This document shows positions 7,756 through 16,516 of a DNA stretch of 64,000 bases, piece by piece. The notes below the pieces were generated by a model. The model did not search any database, had not been told where the DNA came from, and was given only the letters and a program-made list of their open reading frames with translations. The translations under genes were made by a program, and so were the position numbers. Position 1 is the first letter of the stretch, and the number at the start of each line of letters is the position of its first letter. Location: contig JAKSLV010000003.1 of NCBI GenBank assembly GCA_024401025.1, positions 1 to 64,000 on the forward strand. The letters are read 5' to 3'. The DNA is from Bacteroidales bacterium (GTDB lineage: Bacteria > Bacteroidota > Bacteroidia > Bacteroidales > UBA3824).

Positions 7756-9411
7756 ATGAAGAAAAGTCCTTTGCAAATTGCCCGCGCTGCGTATCAGCCT
7801 AAGATGCCAGCATCTATCCAGGGCGCTACAAAGTTGGTAGAAGGCAAGGCTACAGTATCTGTTGCCGACCAGGCCGAGATCGAGAAGCTCTTCCCCAACA
7901 CATACGGCTTGCCAATCGTAACATTCGAGAAGGCTCAGGCCGCAATGGAGGCCAAGGCCATCAACGTTGGTGTAATCCTCTCGGGCGGTCAGGCTCCTGG
8001 CGGACACAACGTAATCTCTGGTATCTATGACGGTATCAAGTCTATCAACAAGAACAGCAAGCTCTATGGCTTCCTCGGCGGCCCTTCTGGCCTCGTAGAC
8101 CACAAGTACATGGAGATCACCGACGAGATCATGGACGAGTACCGCAACACCGGCGGTTTCGACATCATCGGCTCTGGCCGTACCAAGCTTGAGGAGACCG
8201 AGCAGTTCGACAAGGGTATCGAGATTTGCAAGCAGCTGAACATCAACGCCGTAGTTATCATCGGCGGCGACGACTCTAATACCAACGCTTGTGTACTGGC
8301 CGAGTACTACAAGGCCAAGAACACCGGCATCCAGGTAATCGGCTGTCCAAAGACCATCGACGGCGACCTCAAGAACGAGATGATCGAGACTTCTTTCGGT
8401 TTCGATACAGCCACAAAGGTATACGCCGAGGTAATCGGTAACATCGAGCGCGACGCCAACTCTGCCAAGAAGTACTGGCACTTCATCAAGCTGATGGGCC
8501 GTTCTGCATCGCACGTTACACTGGAGGCTGCCCTGAAGACTCAGCCAAACATCACCCTCATCGGTGAGGAGGTAGAGGCCAAGAACCAGACTCTCGACGA
8601 CGTGGTTACATACATCGCCAACGCCGTTAAGGCCCGTGCCGACAAGGGTTTGAACTTCGGTATCGTACTCGTTCCAGAGGGACTTATCGAGTTTATCCCA
8701 GCCATCAAGAAGCTTATCGCCGAGCTCAACGACATGCTGGCCGCCAATCAGGCCGAGTTCGACACCATCGCAGCTGACGAGAAGATCAACTACGTGGTAT
8801 CCAAGCTCTCTGCCGAGAATGCAGCCCTCTTCAAGAGCCTGCCAGCATCGGTTTCTACACAGCTCGCCCTCGAGCGTGACCCTCACGGCAATGTTCAGGT
8901 TTCACTCATCGAGACCGAGCAGCTCCTGGCCGAGATGGTTGCAAAGAAGCTGGCTGCCTGGAAGAAGGAAGGCAAGTTCAACGGCAAGTTTGCTACTCAG
9001 CACCACTTCTTCGGTTACGAGGGTCGCTGCGCAGCTCCATCCAACTTCGACGCTGACTACTGCTACTCTCTTGGCCGCGTAGCCGCATTGCTGATCTCTT
9101 CTGGCAAGACCGGTTACATGTCGTCGGTACGCAACACTACCGAGCCTGCCGACAAGTGGCTTGCAGGTGGTATTCCTATCACAGCCATGATGAACATGGA
9201 GAAGCGCAACGGCAAGATGAAGCCTGTTATCCAGAAGGCTCTCGTAAAGCTGGACGGCGCTCCATTCCAGTACTTCTGCTCTAAGAGAGAGGAGTGGGCC
9301 ATCGAGACAGCATACGTATACCCAGGCCCAATCCAGTACTTTGGACCAGCCGAGGTAGCCGACATCACCACTCTCACCATCCAGCTGGAGCACGGCAAGA
9401 AGGTGGAGTAG
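7756..9411 (+). CDS. pfp: Diphosphate--fructose-6-phosphate 1-phosphotransferase
   Basis: A 551-residue PPi-dependent phosphofructokinase of the long type, which phosphorylates fructose 6-phosphate reversibly with pyrophosphate. Diagnostic motifs are SGGQAPGGHN near the start, GGDDSNTNA (the second Asp of GGDD marks PPi use), PKTIDGDLKN with the catalytic Asp, and MGRSASH. Codon choice differs from the neighbours: GTA, ATC, TCT and GGT codons are frequent, as expected for a highly expressed glycolytic gene. The GYATCAG motif is absent after its seventh base-triplet region, from 7798 to 9415. Confidence 0.97.
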   Translation: MKKSPLQIARAAYQPKMPASIQGATKLVEGKATVSVADQAEIEKLFPNTYGLPIVTFEKAQAAMEAKAINVGVILSGGQAPGGHNVISGIYDGIKSINKNSKLYGFLGGPSGLVDHKYMEITDEIMDEYRNTGGFDIIGSGRTKLEETEQFDKGIEICKQLNINAVVIIGGDDSNTNACVLAEYYKAKNTGIQVIGCPKTIDGDLKNEMIETSFGFDTATKVYAEVIGNIERDANSAKKYWHFIKLMGRSASHVTLEAALKTQPNITLIGEEVEAKNQTLDDVVTYIANAVKARADKGLNFGIVLVPEGLIEFIPAIKKLIAELNDMLAANQAEFDTIAADEKINYVVSKLSAENAALFKSLPASVSTQLALERDPHGNVQVSLIETEQLLAEMVAKKLAAWKKEGKFNGKFATQHHFFGYEGRCAAPSNFDADYCYSLGRVAALLISSGKTGYMSSVRNTTEPADKWLAGGIPITAMMNMEKRNGKMKPVIQKALVKLDGAPFQYFCSKREEWAIETAYVYPGPIQYFGPAEVADITTLTIQLEHGKKVE

Positions 9412-9446
9412 TATTCTGATGCTACACTAAAAAATTCGATATTTTG

Positions 9447-9481
9447 CGCTGTCGGACCCCAAATCCGGCAGCGTTTTTTTT
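9447..9481 (+). terminator. Rho-independent terminator after pfp
   Basis: CGCTGTCGGA (9447-9456) pairs with TCCGGCAGCG (9464-9473) with one G-T wobble and a seven-base loop, and is followed by eight T residues. Confidence 0.9.
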
Positions 9482-9590
9482 ATAGCAGCATCAGGGAACT
9501 GACACTGCCCCAACATCAGGAGCAACTACCTATGCTACAACACATTACCACCCACACACCTACAAAACAGAGTGATTAAAAATACAAAAA

Positions 9591-9638
9591 TCCACCATAA
9601 AAAGGGCTATATCCACCACGAAAACCTAATTATCCACC
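9591..9638 (+). promoter_or_regulatory. Three TCCACC operators, 21-bp period
   Basis: TCCACC occurs at 9591-9596, 9612-9617 and 9633-9638, so the period is exactly 21 bp, two helical turns. The array ends about 76 bp before the lipoprotein ATG, next to a promoter-like stretch (TTG near 9646 and TACCTTAG at 9659-9666). The same hexamer, in the same orientation to transcription, lies upstream of the other glycan-locus operons. It is the proposed binding site of the hybrid sensor encoded at 21630-25850. The rest of the 9482-9590 gap shows nothing else. Confidence 0.7.
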
Positions 9639-9714
9639 CAAGGCAATTGCTTTTGCTATACCTTAGCGGTTGCTAATAAAACAAATCAAATACTATTATT
9701 AAAAGCAATTAAGT

Positions 9715-11391
9715 ATGAAACGATTTATGAACAAAACGCTGCTTGGTCTCCTGGGATTGGGATTGGCAGCATCAGGTTTGGTAGGATGTTACGAGGGCGA
9801 GATATACGACGCCGGTGCTCCAGACGACCTCCAGCAGAAGATAGATTCGATAGCCGCAGCCAAGCAGCAGGCGGCAGCAGGCCAGGGCGACACCACCATG
9901 GTGGATATCACCAAAGATGCCGTGGGAGCCAAGGATTTCAGCCTGGGATGGAATCAGGATTGGTCGCAGCTGTTCGAGATTCCGGTGGGCAAGGCTTTCG
10001 TAGTAGAGTTCAAGAACTACTCGCCTGTAAAGGAAAACTGGAACAACTGGAACTGGTGCCTTACATCAAACGCAGAGGCAAAGTCTACCGACGACGAGCA
10101 CTATTTTATCATGAGGTCTGATGCCTACGCCGTGGATCAGGGCGACGCCATCTGGGGCGATAGAAACTACGGCAACGACGAGTGCCCATGGGAAGAATGG
10201 AAAACCTACATGGACAAGGCCGACGTTAAGCTTATAGTGGACCACGCCATCGACGGCATCACATACATCAGGGCAGAGCAGACGGGCAACAACGGCACTA
10301 TGTACTGGGAGGAGCTCCGCCACGAGAAAACTCCTAACAACGCCTCGGTATACGGATTCCTTGTATGCGACGCCAGCTACATGGAGATAAGCTCGGCCTA
10401 TATGATTCCATCGGAGAAGGCTCCAGCCGTAGACCAGCCCGCAACCAAGCTCGAGATCGTCGGCGCGATATCAGCAGTGGAGATTGGCGAGACAGATTTC
10501 TGGAAAGACGCCAAGGCCATAGTGACATTCGAGGACGGCACCACAGCTGAGGCTGATACTGCCGACATCACCTTCACCATCATTCCCGACATGTCTACCA
10601 TCGGTACCAAGACCGTAGTGGCAGCCTACAGCAAGACAAAGCAGGGCGCCTTCGGACAGGCAGTGGCAGCCACATATCAGTTTGAGGTAACCAACGCCGT
10701 AAAATCGATAAAGGCTACATACAAGGGCGGCAAGCTCTACTATGCCGAGAACGACATCCTGATATCCAACAAGCTGTTTGCCGTAGAGGCCACATACTCT
10801 GATGGCGGCACTGGCACACTGGCAGAGAGCAGCTACACCGCAATACTTACAAAGGATGGCAAGGTGATAGTAAAGTACAGCGATCAAGTATCTACAGAGG
10901 TGGCAGTAGAGACCGAGAAGGGTACTTCTGAGGCCGGCCTTACCGACAGATCTTCTTCATGGGTTGCCACCGGCTTCGGCAAGGTGGAGCCAGGCAAGAC
11001 AGTAACAGCCAAGGTATTCTGCTACAGCCGCGGCATCAACAACTGGGACGGCATCCTTCCAGAGCTTACCTACACCAAGGAAGACGGCGGCACAGGATGG
11101 TACTGCACAGTACGTGTCGACAACTACGGCTGGGGCGATACCTACATCAACGAGGATCAGTACAAGGATTGCACAATCCTCTGGGATACATTCCTGAGCG
11201 ACCTCTACAACGGTATCGACTACACAGTATCGGTAACCAACAATGGCGACGGCACAGCCCTCATCGCAATGTCGTTTGCACAGAGCGATGGCGAGCTCCA
11301 CAAGATGAACTACACCATCACAGGCATCCACAAGGACGACTGCGTGTTCGACATCACAATTGACGGTGCATACGCCGTATTCCACAACTAA
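9715..11391 (+). CDS. Surface lipoprotein, probable glycan-binding protein of the PUL
   Basis: A 558-residue lipoprotein with a lipobox ending GLVGC (Cys 25). The mature protein seems to hold an N-terminal beta-sandwich (about 70-235), two Ig-like middle domains (about 245-405, each with a threonine-rich strand pattern) and a C-terminal beta-sandwich (about 420-558). The two end domains share Trp/Asn-rich signatures (NNWNW in the first, INNWDG in the second) and look like diverged copies of one carbohydrate-binding fold. It has no catalytic motif. Its promoter carries three copies of the locus operator, so it should be co-induced with SusC/SusD and act as a surface glycan-binding protein (inference). 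Confidence 0.75.
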   Translation: MKRFMNKTLLGLLGLGLAASGLVGCYEGEIYDAGAPDDLQQKIDSIAAAKQQAAAGQGDTTMVDITKDAVGAKDFSLGWNQDWSQLFEIPVGKAFVVEFKNYSPVKENWNNWNWCLTSNAEAKSTDDEHYFIMRSDAYAVDQGDAIWGDRNYGNDECPWEEWKTYMDKADVKLIVDHAIDGITYIRAEQTGNNGTMYWEELRHEKTPNNASVYGFLVCDASYMEISSAYMIPSEKAPAVDQPATKLEIVGAISAVEIGETDFWKDAKAIVTFEDGTTAEADTADITFTIIPDMSTIGTKTVVAAYSKTKQGAFGQAVAATYQFEVTNAVKSIKATYKGGKLYYAENDILISNKLFAVEATYSDGGTGTLAESSYTAILTKDGKVIVKYSDQVSTEVAVETEKGTSEAGLTDRSSSWVATGFGKVEPGKTVTAKVFCYSRGINNWDGILPELTYTKEDGGTGWYCTVRVDNYGWGDTYINEDQYKDCTILWDTFLSDLYNGIDYTVSVTNNGDGTALIAMSFAQSDGELHKMNYTITGIHKDDCVFDITIDGAYAVFHN

Positions 11392-11427
11392 GCGGAATAA
11401 ATCATAGCGAAATAAACATAAACTGAC

Positions 11428-11468
11428 AAATCCCGTATTGCCGTAAATATTGGCAATACGGGATTTTT
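11428..11468 (+). terminator. Terminator after the surface lipoprotein
   Basis: A perfect 15-bp stem is formed by AAATCCCGTATTGCC (11428-11442) and its complement (11452-11466), with a nine-base loop and a following T-run. Because of its A-run it could also work on the opposite strand. Confidence 0.9.
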
Positions 11469-11493
11469 ATTTGGAATAATGCCGATAATTGAA

Positions 11494-11501
11494 TATATTT
11501 G
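11494..11501 (+). promoter_or_regulatory. -7 box directly before the RAYT start codon
   Basis: TATATTTG matches TAnnTTTG exactly and ends only six bases before the ATG at 11508. Transcription would start at or beside the start codon, giving a leaderless or nearly leaderless message. Confidence 0.5.
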
Positions 11502-11507
11502 CGCATT

Positions 11508-12689
11508 ATGAACAGCAACACACCAGCACACCGCCCACACAACAAATACCACGACTACCACGAGCGCGGTATCTACCTTATAACAATTGTTGTAAGGGAC
11601 AGGGAGCATGTGTTTGGAGAGCTAAATATGGACAGCAAGCATCCCGGCGTAATCCTTAGCGATACCGGCAAGGCCATAAAGGCCGAATGGGAGAAAACCC
11701 CAGCCTTCCACGCCGCCAAGGGCCGCAACATATCCATAATAGCCACCTCCATAATGCCAGACCACTTCCACAGCGTGGTATTTGTAAAGGAGAGGATGGA
11801 GGTGGGATTAGGAGAGATAATACGCCAATACAAAAGCCTATGCACACAAGAATGGAGATCAATTGTTACGGGTCAACCAAAATTGGTTGACAACACAAGC
11901 AATAAGCAAGCAGAAAAAATACCAGACCAAATAATAGACTACCCCGATCCAGAAACCGGCCAAATAAAAAAACTACTACTAAAAAACCTATCTAAAAAAC
12001 AGCGCCAATATTATTACTCCACCCTTCCCCGTTCATCGCAGCCGCTTTTTGCTGACGACTACGACGACACCATCCTCTACAAGCGGGGACAGCTGCAGCA
12101 CATGATAGATTACGTGCATGACAATCCGCGGAGGGCAATATACAGGGCGCTGTATCCCAATCTCTATCAGAGGCTTACCAAGGTGGAGATAAACGGCAGG
12201 ATATACGGCGCTTTCGGAAACATGTTTCTGCTGAAATGGCCGCACAAGGTGGCGGTATGGTTTCACAGGCACGAGCAGAGCCCCGAAAACCTGCGACTGC
12301 CCATAGCGCACCGCAAGCGTTACGAGGAAACCGAACAGTTTGCCAACGAACGCGCCAACCTCCACGAGATGGCCGAGGACGGATCCCTGATAGTGACGGC
12401 TGGCATCAGCAAGGGTGAGCAGATCATCAAGCGGGACTGCATGGAACGCGGATACCGTATGATACACATACAGAAGGAGCCCATCACCGATTTCTGGAAA
12501 CCCGAGAAACAGCGTTTCGACATCTGCGAGAGCGGCAGGCTGCTGATACTGGCACCGCTGGATATCGACAAGATGCCTCAGGTAAACGGCGTGGAATCCA
12601 CCGCCAGATACTCGCAATTCCACAACCTCAACACATTGGCGCAGGAGATTGCCGATTTTCACGGCGAGGCCCACATCAAGCGCTCATAG
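11508..12689 (+). CDS. RAYT-type (IS200-like, Y1) transposase with C-terminal extension
   Basis: A 393-residue protein. The first half is a Y1 HUH transposase of the REP-associated type: the HUH motif is in MPDHFHSVVFV and the likely nucleophile Tyr is in GEIIRQYKS. The second half (about 270-393) is an added domain with Rossmann-like strands (GSLIVTAGISKGEQIIKRD and GRLLILAPL), resembling DprA/SLOG-type folds. An open frame extends upstream to a TTG at 11499, but the ATG at 11508 fits better. It splits the glycan locus between the surface lipoprotein and a GH43 gene. It appears intact. Confidence 0.85.
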   Translation: MNSNTPAHRPHNKYHDYHERGIYLITIVVRDREHVFGELNMDSKHPGVILSDTGKAIKAEWEKTPAFHAAKGRNISIIATSIMPDHFHSVVFVKERMEVGLGEIIRQYKSLCTQEWRSIVTGQPKLVDNTSNKQAEKIPDQIIDYPDPETGQIKKLLLKNLSKKQRQYYYSTLPRSSQPLFADDYDDTILYKRGQLQHMIDYVHDNPRRAIYRALYPNLYQRLTKVEINGRIYGAFGNMFLLKWPHKVAVWFHRHEQSPENLRLPIAHRKRYEETEQFANERANLHEMAEDGSLIVTAGISKGEQIIKRDCMERGYRMIHIQKEPITDFWKPEKQRFDICESGRLLILAPLDIDKMPQVNGVESTARYSQFHNLNTLAQEIADFHGEAHIKRS

Positions 12690-12698
12690 ATACAAAAA

Positions 12699-12730
12699 AA
12701 AGCATCCGATATCACATCGGATGCCTTTCT
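12699..12730. terminator. Shared terminator between RAYT and GH43 genes
   Basis: GCATCCGAT (12702-12710) pairs with ATCGGATGC (12716-12724) around a five-base loop, preceded by eight A residues on the plus strand and followed by a T-rich stretch. It lies between two convergent genes and can serve both. Confidence 0.8.
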
Positions 12731-12762
12731 ACTAAAATAATATTGAGGAAAATTTTTACTAA

Positions 12763-14496
12763 TTACTCGTTTACTTTCTTACCCCAGTATGTGGTGAAAG
12801 ACTTGCTGTCGATACCGGCGTATACCAGGGTGATGCTGCGGGGCGAGGCCTCCCAATCGAGCTCGGCATCCACCACCAGAACAGATTTCTGACCACCCAC
12901 CTCTATGGTGAGGTATTTCTTGCTGGCATCGAAACTCCACTTACCGGTCAATGCGCCCGTCATGGTGTGATCGGCCTTGAACTCCACCGGCTTCGACTCG
13001 TCCATTACGGCATACTTGTACACCAGGTCGATGTGCTCCCACTTGCCCACAATGTTCTGCTCGGTAATCTTCTGGGCAGGACAATTAGCATAACGCTCGG
13101 GATATGCCACAGGCCAGAGCTCGCTGTCGTTGTCGGCAGATTTTGGACACCATGCAAGCTTTCTTACGTGGCCCATCATCACGGCGTTGGGCGCCCAGTT
13201 GTCGATGCCCTCGGGGAAACGGGCCTGCGACATGTAGAACCATTCCTTGGTGTCGTTGTGCTGGAAAATGGCGCAGTGAGAGAAACCCACCCAGCCACGG
13301 CTGTCATCTCTAAACTTGTAAGGATGTGTAACTATAGGCAGCGGATTTGGGCAGTTGCCATTGGTGAACTGATGCCCGGTGATATCGTAATATGGGCCCT
13401 CGATGCCCTGTACCGAGCGCACCACGCGGGTATGATAAGGAACATCAAGACCATCGTTGGCAAAGAACAGATAGAACGCGCCATCCTTCTCGATAATCTC
13501 GGGGCCCTCTGATGCCTGCCAGCGCGAAACGCCGCGTGTGCCTATGCGTACGCCGAAGTTTGCCGACAGCGATGCATAATCATCGGCCCAGGGATCAGCC
13601 TCGGTATTCTTTATAGGCTTGCCGGTGGCGGGATTTATCTCCAGAAGGGCGAAACCACTGTGCCAAGATCCGTAGATAAGGTAATGTCTGCCATTGGAAG
13701 CCTGGATGTAGGTAGGGTCGATGGCGTTGTAGAAGAAATAAGCGGTGTTCCATGACTCAGCCGAGAGGTCCTTCCTCGAGAAATCCAGACCCTTGTCGGA
13801 AGCCGAGGTGGTTACATATCCCAGATCCTTCCATGCCGATGGACCGCCGTTGGGATTGGTGGTCTCGGCCACTCCAATAAGGGCGCGCTCTGTCCAGCTC
13901 TTTGGGAAAGTGGTGTTTGGTCGGGCGCCGTTGGAGATAAAGTTGTCGATGCCCACGCAATAATATATGCGCACCTTGCCGTCCACCACTCTGGCCACTG
14001 GAGCCCAGTACAGAGTGCTGAAATTGGCCCTAGGAATCTCAGCAAGGCCCATCCTCTTGCGGATGTCATTTATCTTTACGGCTGCCCACTCGGGGAAATC
14101 GTTCATGATGCCGGGCACATACTCCCAGTTTACGAGGTCCTTGGAACGCTTGCCCTGAAAATGCTTGCCGTTAGTGGCCTGGTCGTGGGCGTTTCCAAAC
14201 GAAGCATCAGTTCCAAACATATAATAGTAGCCATCGGCAGGCCAGTAGAATACAGAAGGATCGTGCACGTTGGCCAGGTTCCAGTTCTTGTGATTCTTCC
14301 ACTCGGCTATGGAGCGGTAGTCGTCGGGATAGTCGGGAGCCTTCCAGTCACCGGGGTCCAGGCTGTTGTCTACCTTGTCGTTATCTTTTTCTATAGTGCT
14401 GATGCCTACTCCTGATGGTTCGTCATCGCTGCAGGATGCCAGCGACAGGGCCGCCATGGCCAATGCAGAGAATAATAAATGTCTTGTTTTCATCAT
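12763..14496 (-). CDS. GH43 lipoprotein, probable endo-arabinanase
   Basis: A 577-residue lipoprotein (lipobox LASC, Cys 22) with a five-bladed GH43 catalytic domain. The three acids are visible: Asp 79 in VHDPS (base), Asp 260 in NAIDPTY (pKa modulator) and Glu 330 in ASEGPE (acid). The last 100 residues form a small beta-rich domain (KWEHIDLVYKYAV, then GKWSFDASKKYLTIEVGG) like the lipocalin-type tail seen in arabinanases. It probably cuts alpha-1,5-arabinan at the cell surface. It has its own promoter region with one TCCACC site and is separated from susD by a terminator. Confidence 0.85.
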   Translation of the reverse strand: MMKTRHLLFSALAMAALSLASCSDDEPSGVGISTIEKDNDKVDNSLDPGDWKAPDYPDDYRSIAEWKNHKNWNLANVHDPSVFYWPADGYYYMFGTDASFGNAHDQATNGKHFQGKRSKDLVNWEYVPGIMNDFPEWAAVKINDIRKRMGLAEIPRANFSTLYWAPVARVVDGKVRIYYCVGIDNFISNGARPNTTFPKSWTERALIGVAETTNPNGGPSAWKDLGYVTTSASDKGLDFSRKDLSAESWNTAYFFYNAIDPTYIQASNGRHYLIYGSWHSGFALLEINPATGKPIKNTEADPWADDYASLSANFGVRIGTRGVSRWQASEGPEIIEKDGAFYLFFANDGLDVPYHTRVVRSVQGIEGPYYDITGHQFTNGNCPNPLPIVTHPYKFRDDSRGWVGFSHCAIFQHNDTKEWFYMSQARFPEGIDNWAPNAVMMGHVRKLAWCPKSADNDSELWPVAYPERYANCPAQKITEQNIVGKWEHIDLVYKYAVMDESKPVEFKADHTMTGALTGKWSFDASKKYLTIEVGGQKSVLVVDAELDWEASPRSITLVYAGIDSKSFTTYWGKKVNE

Positions 14497-14533
14497 ACAA
14501 TTATTTAGAGGTTAATAAATCTGTTTGACACCA

Positions 14534-14588
14534 CTAAATTATCACAAAAGCGCCAGTATGGAGAGTAATTTTGAAAATAAAAGGTGGA
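14534..14588 (-). promoter_or_regulatory. Promoter region of the GH43 gene with one TCCACC site
   Basis: On the minus strand TCCACC lies at 14588-14583 and a -7-like TAATTTAG at 14541-14534. A related TGCACC lies 22 bp further upstream (14610-14605). No second perfect hexamer at 21 bp is present, so this is the weakest of the locus operators. Confidence 0.45.
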
Positions 14589-14610
14589 TTTTTCGAAAAT
14601 TTCAGGTGCA

Positions 14611-14662
14611 CAAACAGCAAAAAAAAGAACCTCCTGACAGCCAAAAGGCTGTCGGAAGGTTC
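14611..14662 (-). terminator. Terminator after susD
   Basis: GAACCTCCTGACAGCC (14627-14642) pairs with the facing arm at 14647-14662 around an AAAA loop, with two mismatched positions. Read on the minus strand the stem is followed by a run of eight T. It separates the susC-susD unit from the downstream GH43 gene. Confidence 0.85.
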
Positions 14663-14702
14663 TTGGATGCATTTATCAGATAAAAAACGGTAACTAAACT
14701 AA

Positions 14703-16469
14703 TTAATCGAGATTTACTACTGGATGCACTGCAAAGGCAGGAGTATTGGCGATGTTGTTGTTGGCCGAGTTTCCGGTCATGTTAGGATTGGCATCGATGA
14801 TACCCTGATAGATTGGCAGATACTCGTGGCCGGGATTCCATGTCTTGAAAGACGAGATGTAGGCAGCATCAGAATCCATATTCGTGGTGATGGCATCCTT
14901 GTTGCACTTAGTGTTGTCTTTCTTGGCGGTGCCGTGGAGCTTTATCTGGGCCAGACGGTCGGCATCGTAGAAGAAGCCCCAGCGGATGAGGTCGATACCA
15001 CGGCCAAACTCGCAGCCAAGCTCCTTTGGACGCTCCACGTTGGCAATCTGCTCGAAGAGCTTGTCCTTGGTGTTGAACTTGCTCTGGTCGAGGTCGTTGA
15101 GGGCGGCGCGGCGGCGTACCTGGTTGATGTATCCAAAAGCCTTTGCTGTAGGTCCGTTGATCTCGTTCTCGCACTCGGCGGCAAGCAGAAGAACATCTGC
15201 AAGACGGATGATGCGGAGGTTGATACCGCAGCGGAGACCGGCGATGATCTTGTCGTAGAGGCCTGTGCGCGAGTTGGTGTTCTTGCATACAGGGATACCG
15301 CCGTTGGCGCCGTTGGTGGAAATGTCGTCGCCGGTAATCACCTGCTGGTACATCTCGTTTTTGCGGGGATCGCCGTCAGGATATGCGGCAGTCTTCTGTC
15401 CTGTGTACTGGTCGTACTCCTTCTCGTATGTTCCGAGAGTCCAGTAGAGACGTGGATCCAGGCCGCCGTCGGTGGTTTTCTCTGCCTTGAAGAGGTTGTA
15501 GAGCCATGGCGAGGCAGCGTTGTCGGCCCAGCCGGAGAATGTGAGAGGACCAAACTGAGCCTCTATTGCATGACCCTGTGTGGCATCCTTGGAGTTGTTG
15601 TTAGGAGTCCACTCGTCTATGTTGCCCTGCTGACCGTAATCGAGGAACTGGATCTCGTAGATAGACTCCGAGTTGTTCTCGTCGACACCCTCGCGGAAGT
15701 TGGCACCATAATCTGCTGTAAGAGCGTATGCGCCGTACTCGCCGTTGATGATGTTGTCGAGGAGTGTCTGAGCCGACTTGTAGTCATGCTGGAACATGTA
15801 CACCTTGGCAAGCAGAGCGGCAGCGGCAGCCTTGGTGGCGCGTCCCTGCTCCCACTGGCCGCCCTCGTTCTTGGTAGGGAGCAGCTGGAGAGCCTCCTGG
15901 AGGTCTGATACTGCCTGTGCAAGCACCTCGGCCTGAGGCTTGGGACCCTGATACAGAGTCTCGAGATATGTGTAGTCCTTGTAGTCGGTTATGATGGCGG
16001 CGTTCTGATAATGAACGGCCAGCATGTAGTAGCCCTGTCCGCGGAAGAAGGCTGCCTGACCCTTTACTCTCTTCATAGCCTCATCCGACGACTGGGCGTC
16101 GATATCAGAGGTCTTGGAAATCACGAAATTGGCCACGTTGATGGTGTAATACCAGTCGCGCCAGATCCACTGGCTCATCTCGTCGGTTACGGGCATGTTG
16201 AGCGCATCAGCTGGCAACCACCATACCTGACCTGCGTTGTATACCTCGTCGCCGCGGAGTATGTCGTAGGCGTAGCCGTAACGTGAATATGTACCCTCCA
16301 TGCGCGAGTGATTGTAGCAGGCAATCACTGCCGACTCCAGATCGGCCAGAGAGTTTCCGAATACTGATGTTGTCTGCTGGTTGGGATTTATAACATCCAA
16401 CTGGTCGCTACAAGAGGACGCTCCTGCAAGCAACGCCATTGCAGCCATTGCTATAGTATATTTTTTCAT
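14703..16469 (-). CDS. RagB/SusD family nutrient-uptake lipoprotein
   Basis: A 588-residue lipoprotein (GASSC, Cys 20). The N-terminal signature (SDQLDVINPNQQTTSVFGNS) and the helical TPR-rich body are typical of SusD. The C-terminal part includes RLADVLLLAAECENE and RRRAALND, hallmarks of the family. SusD proteins cap the SusC barrel and hand it oligosaccharides at the cell surface. The gene lies 47 bp downstream of susC on the same strand. Confidence 0.95.
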   Translation of the reverse strand: MKKYTIAMAAMALLAGASSCSDQLDVINPNQQTTSVFGNSLADLESAVIACYNHSRMEGTYSRYGYAYDILRGDEVYNAGQVWWLPADALNMPVTDEMSQWIWRDWYYTINVANFVISKTSDIDAQSSDEAMKRVKGQAAFFRGQGYYMLAVHYQNAAIITDYKDYTYLETLYQGPKPQAEVLAQAVSDLQEALQLLPTKNEGGQWEQGRATKAAAAALLAKVYMFQHDYKSAQTLLDNIINGEYGAYALTADYGANFREGVDENNSESIYEIQFLDYGQQGNIDEWTPNNNSKDATQGHAIEAQFGPLTFSGWADNAASPWLYNLFKAEKTTDGGLDPRLYWTLGTYEKEYDQYTGQKTAAYPDGDPRKNEMYQQVITGDDISTNGANGGIPVCKNTNSRTGLYDKIIAGLRCGINLRIIRLADVLLLAAECENEINGPTAKAFGYINQVRRRAALNDLDQSKFNTKDKLFEQIANVERPKELGCEFGRGIDLIRWGFFYDADRLAQIKLHGTAKKDNTKCNKDAITTNMDSDAAYISSFKTWNPGHEYLPIYQGIIDANPNMTGNSANNNIANTPAFAVHPVVNLD

Positions 16470-16516
16470 ATTGATGTCGAAATAATGATGATTAACATTC
16501 TTTATTATTGCCTCCG

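Noticed and set aside
7552..8886. Minus-strand open frame of 444 codons opposite the phosphofructokinase gene
   Set aside because: The plus strand encodes the complete enzyme with catalytic motifs. The reverse frame exists because of strong codon bias on the plus strand.
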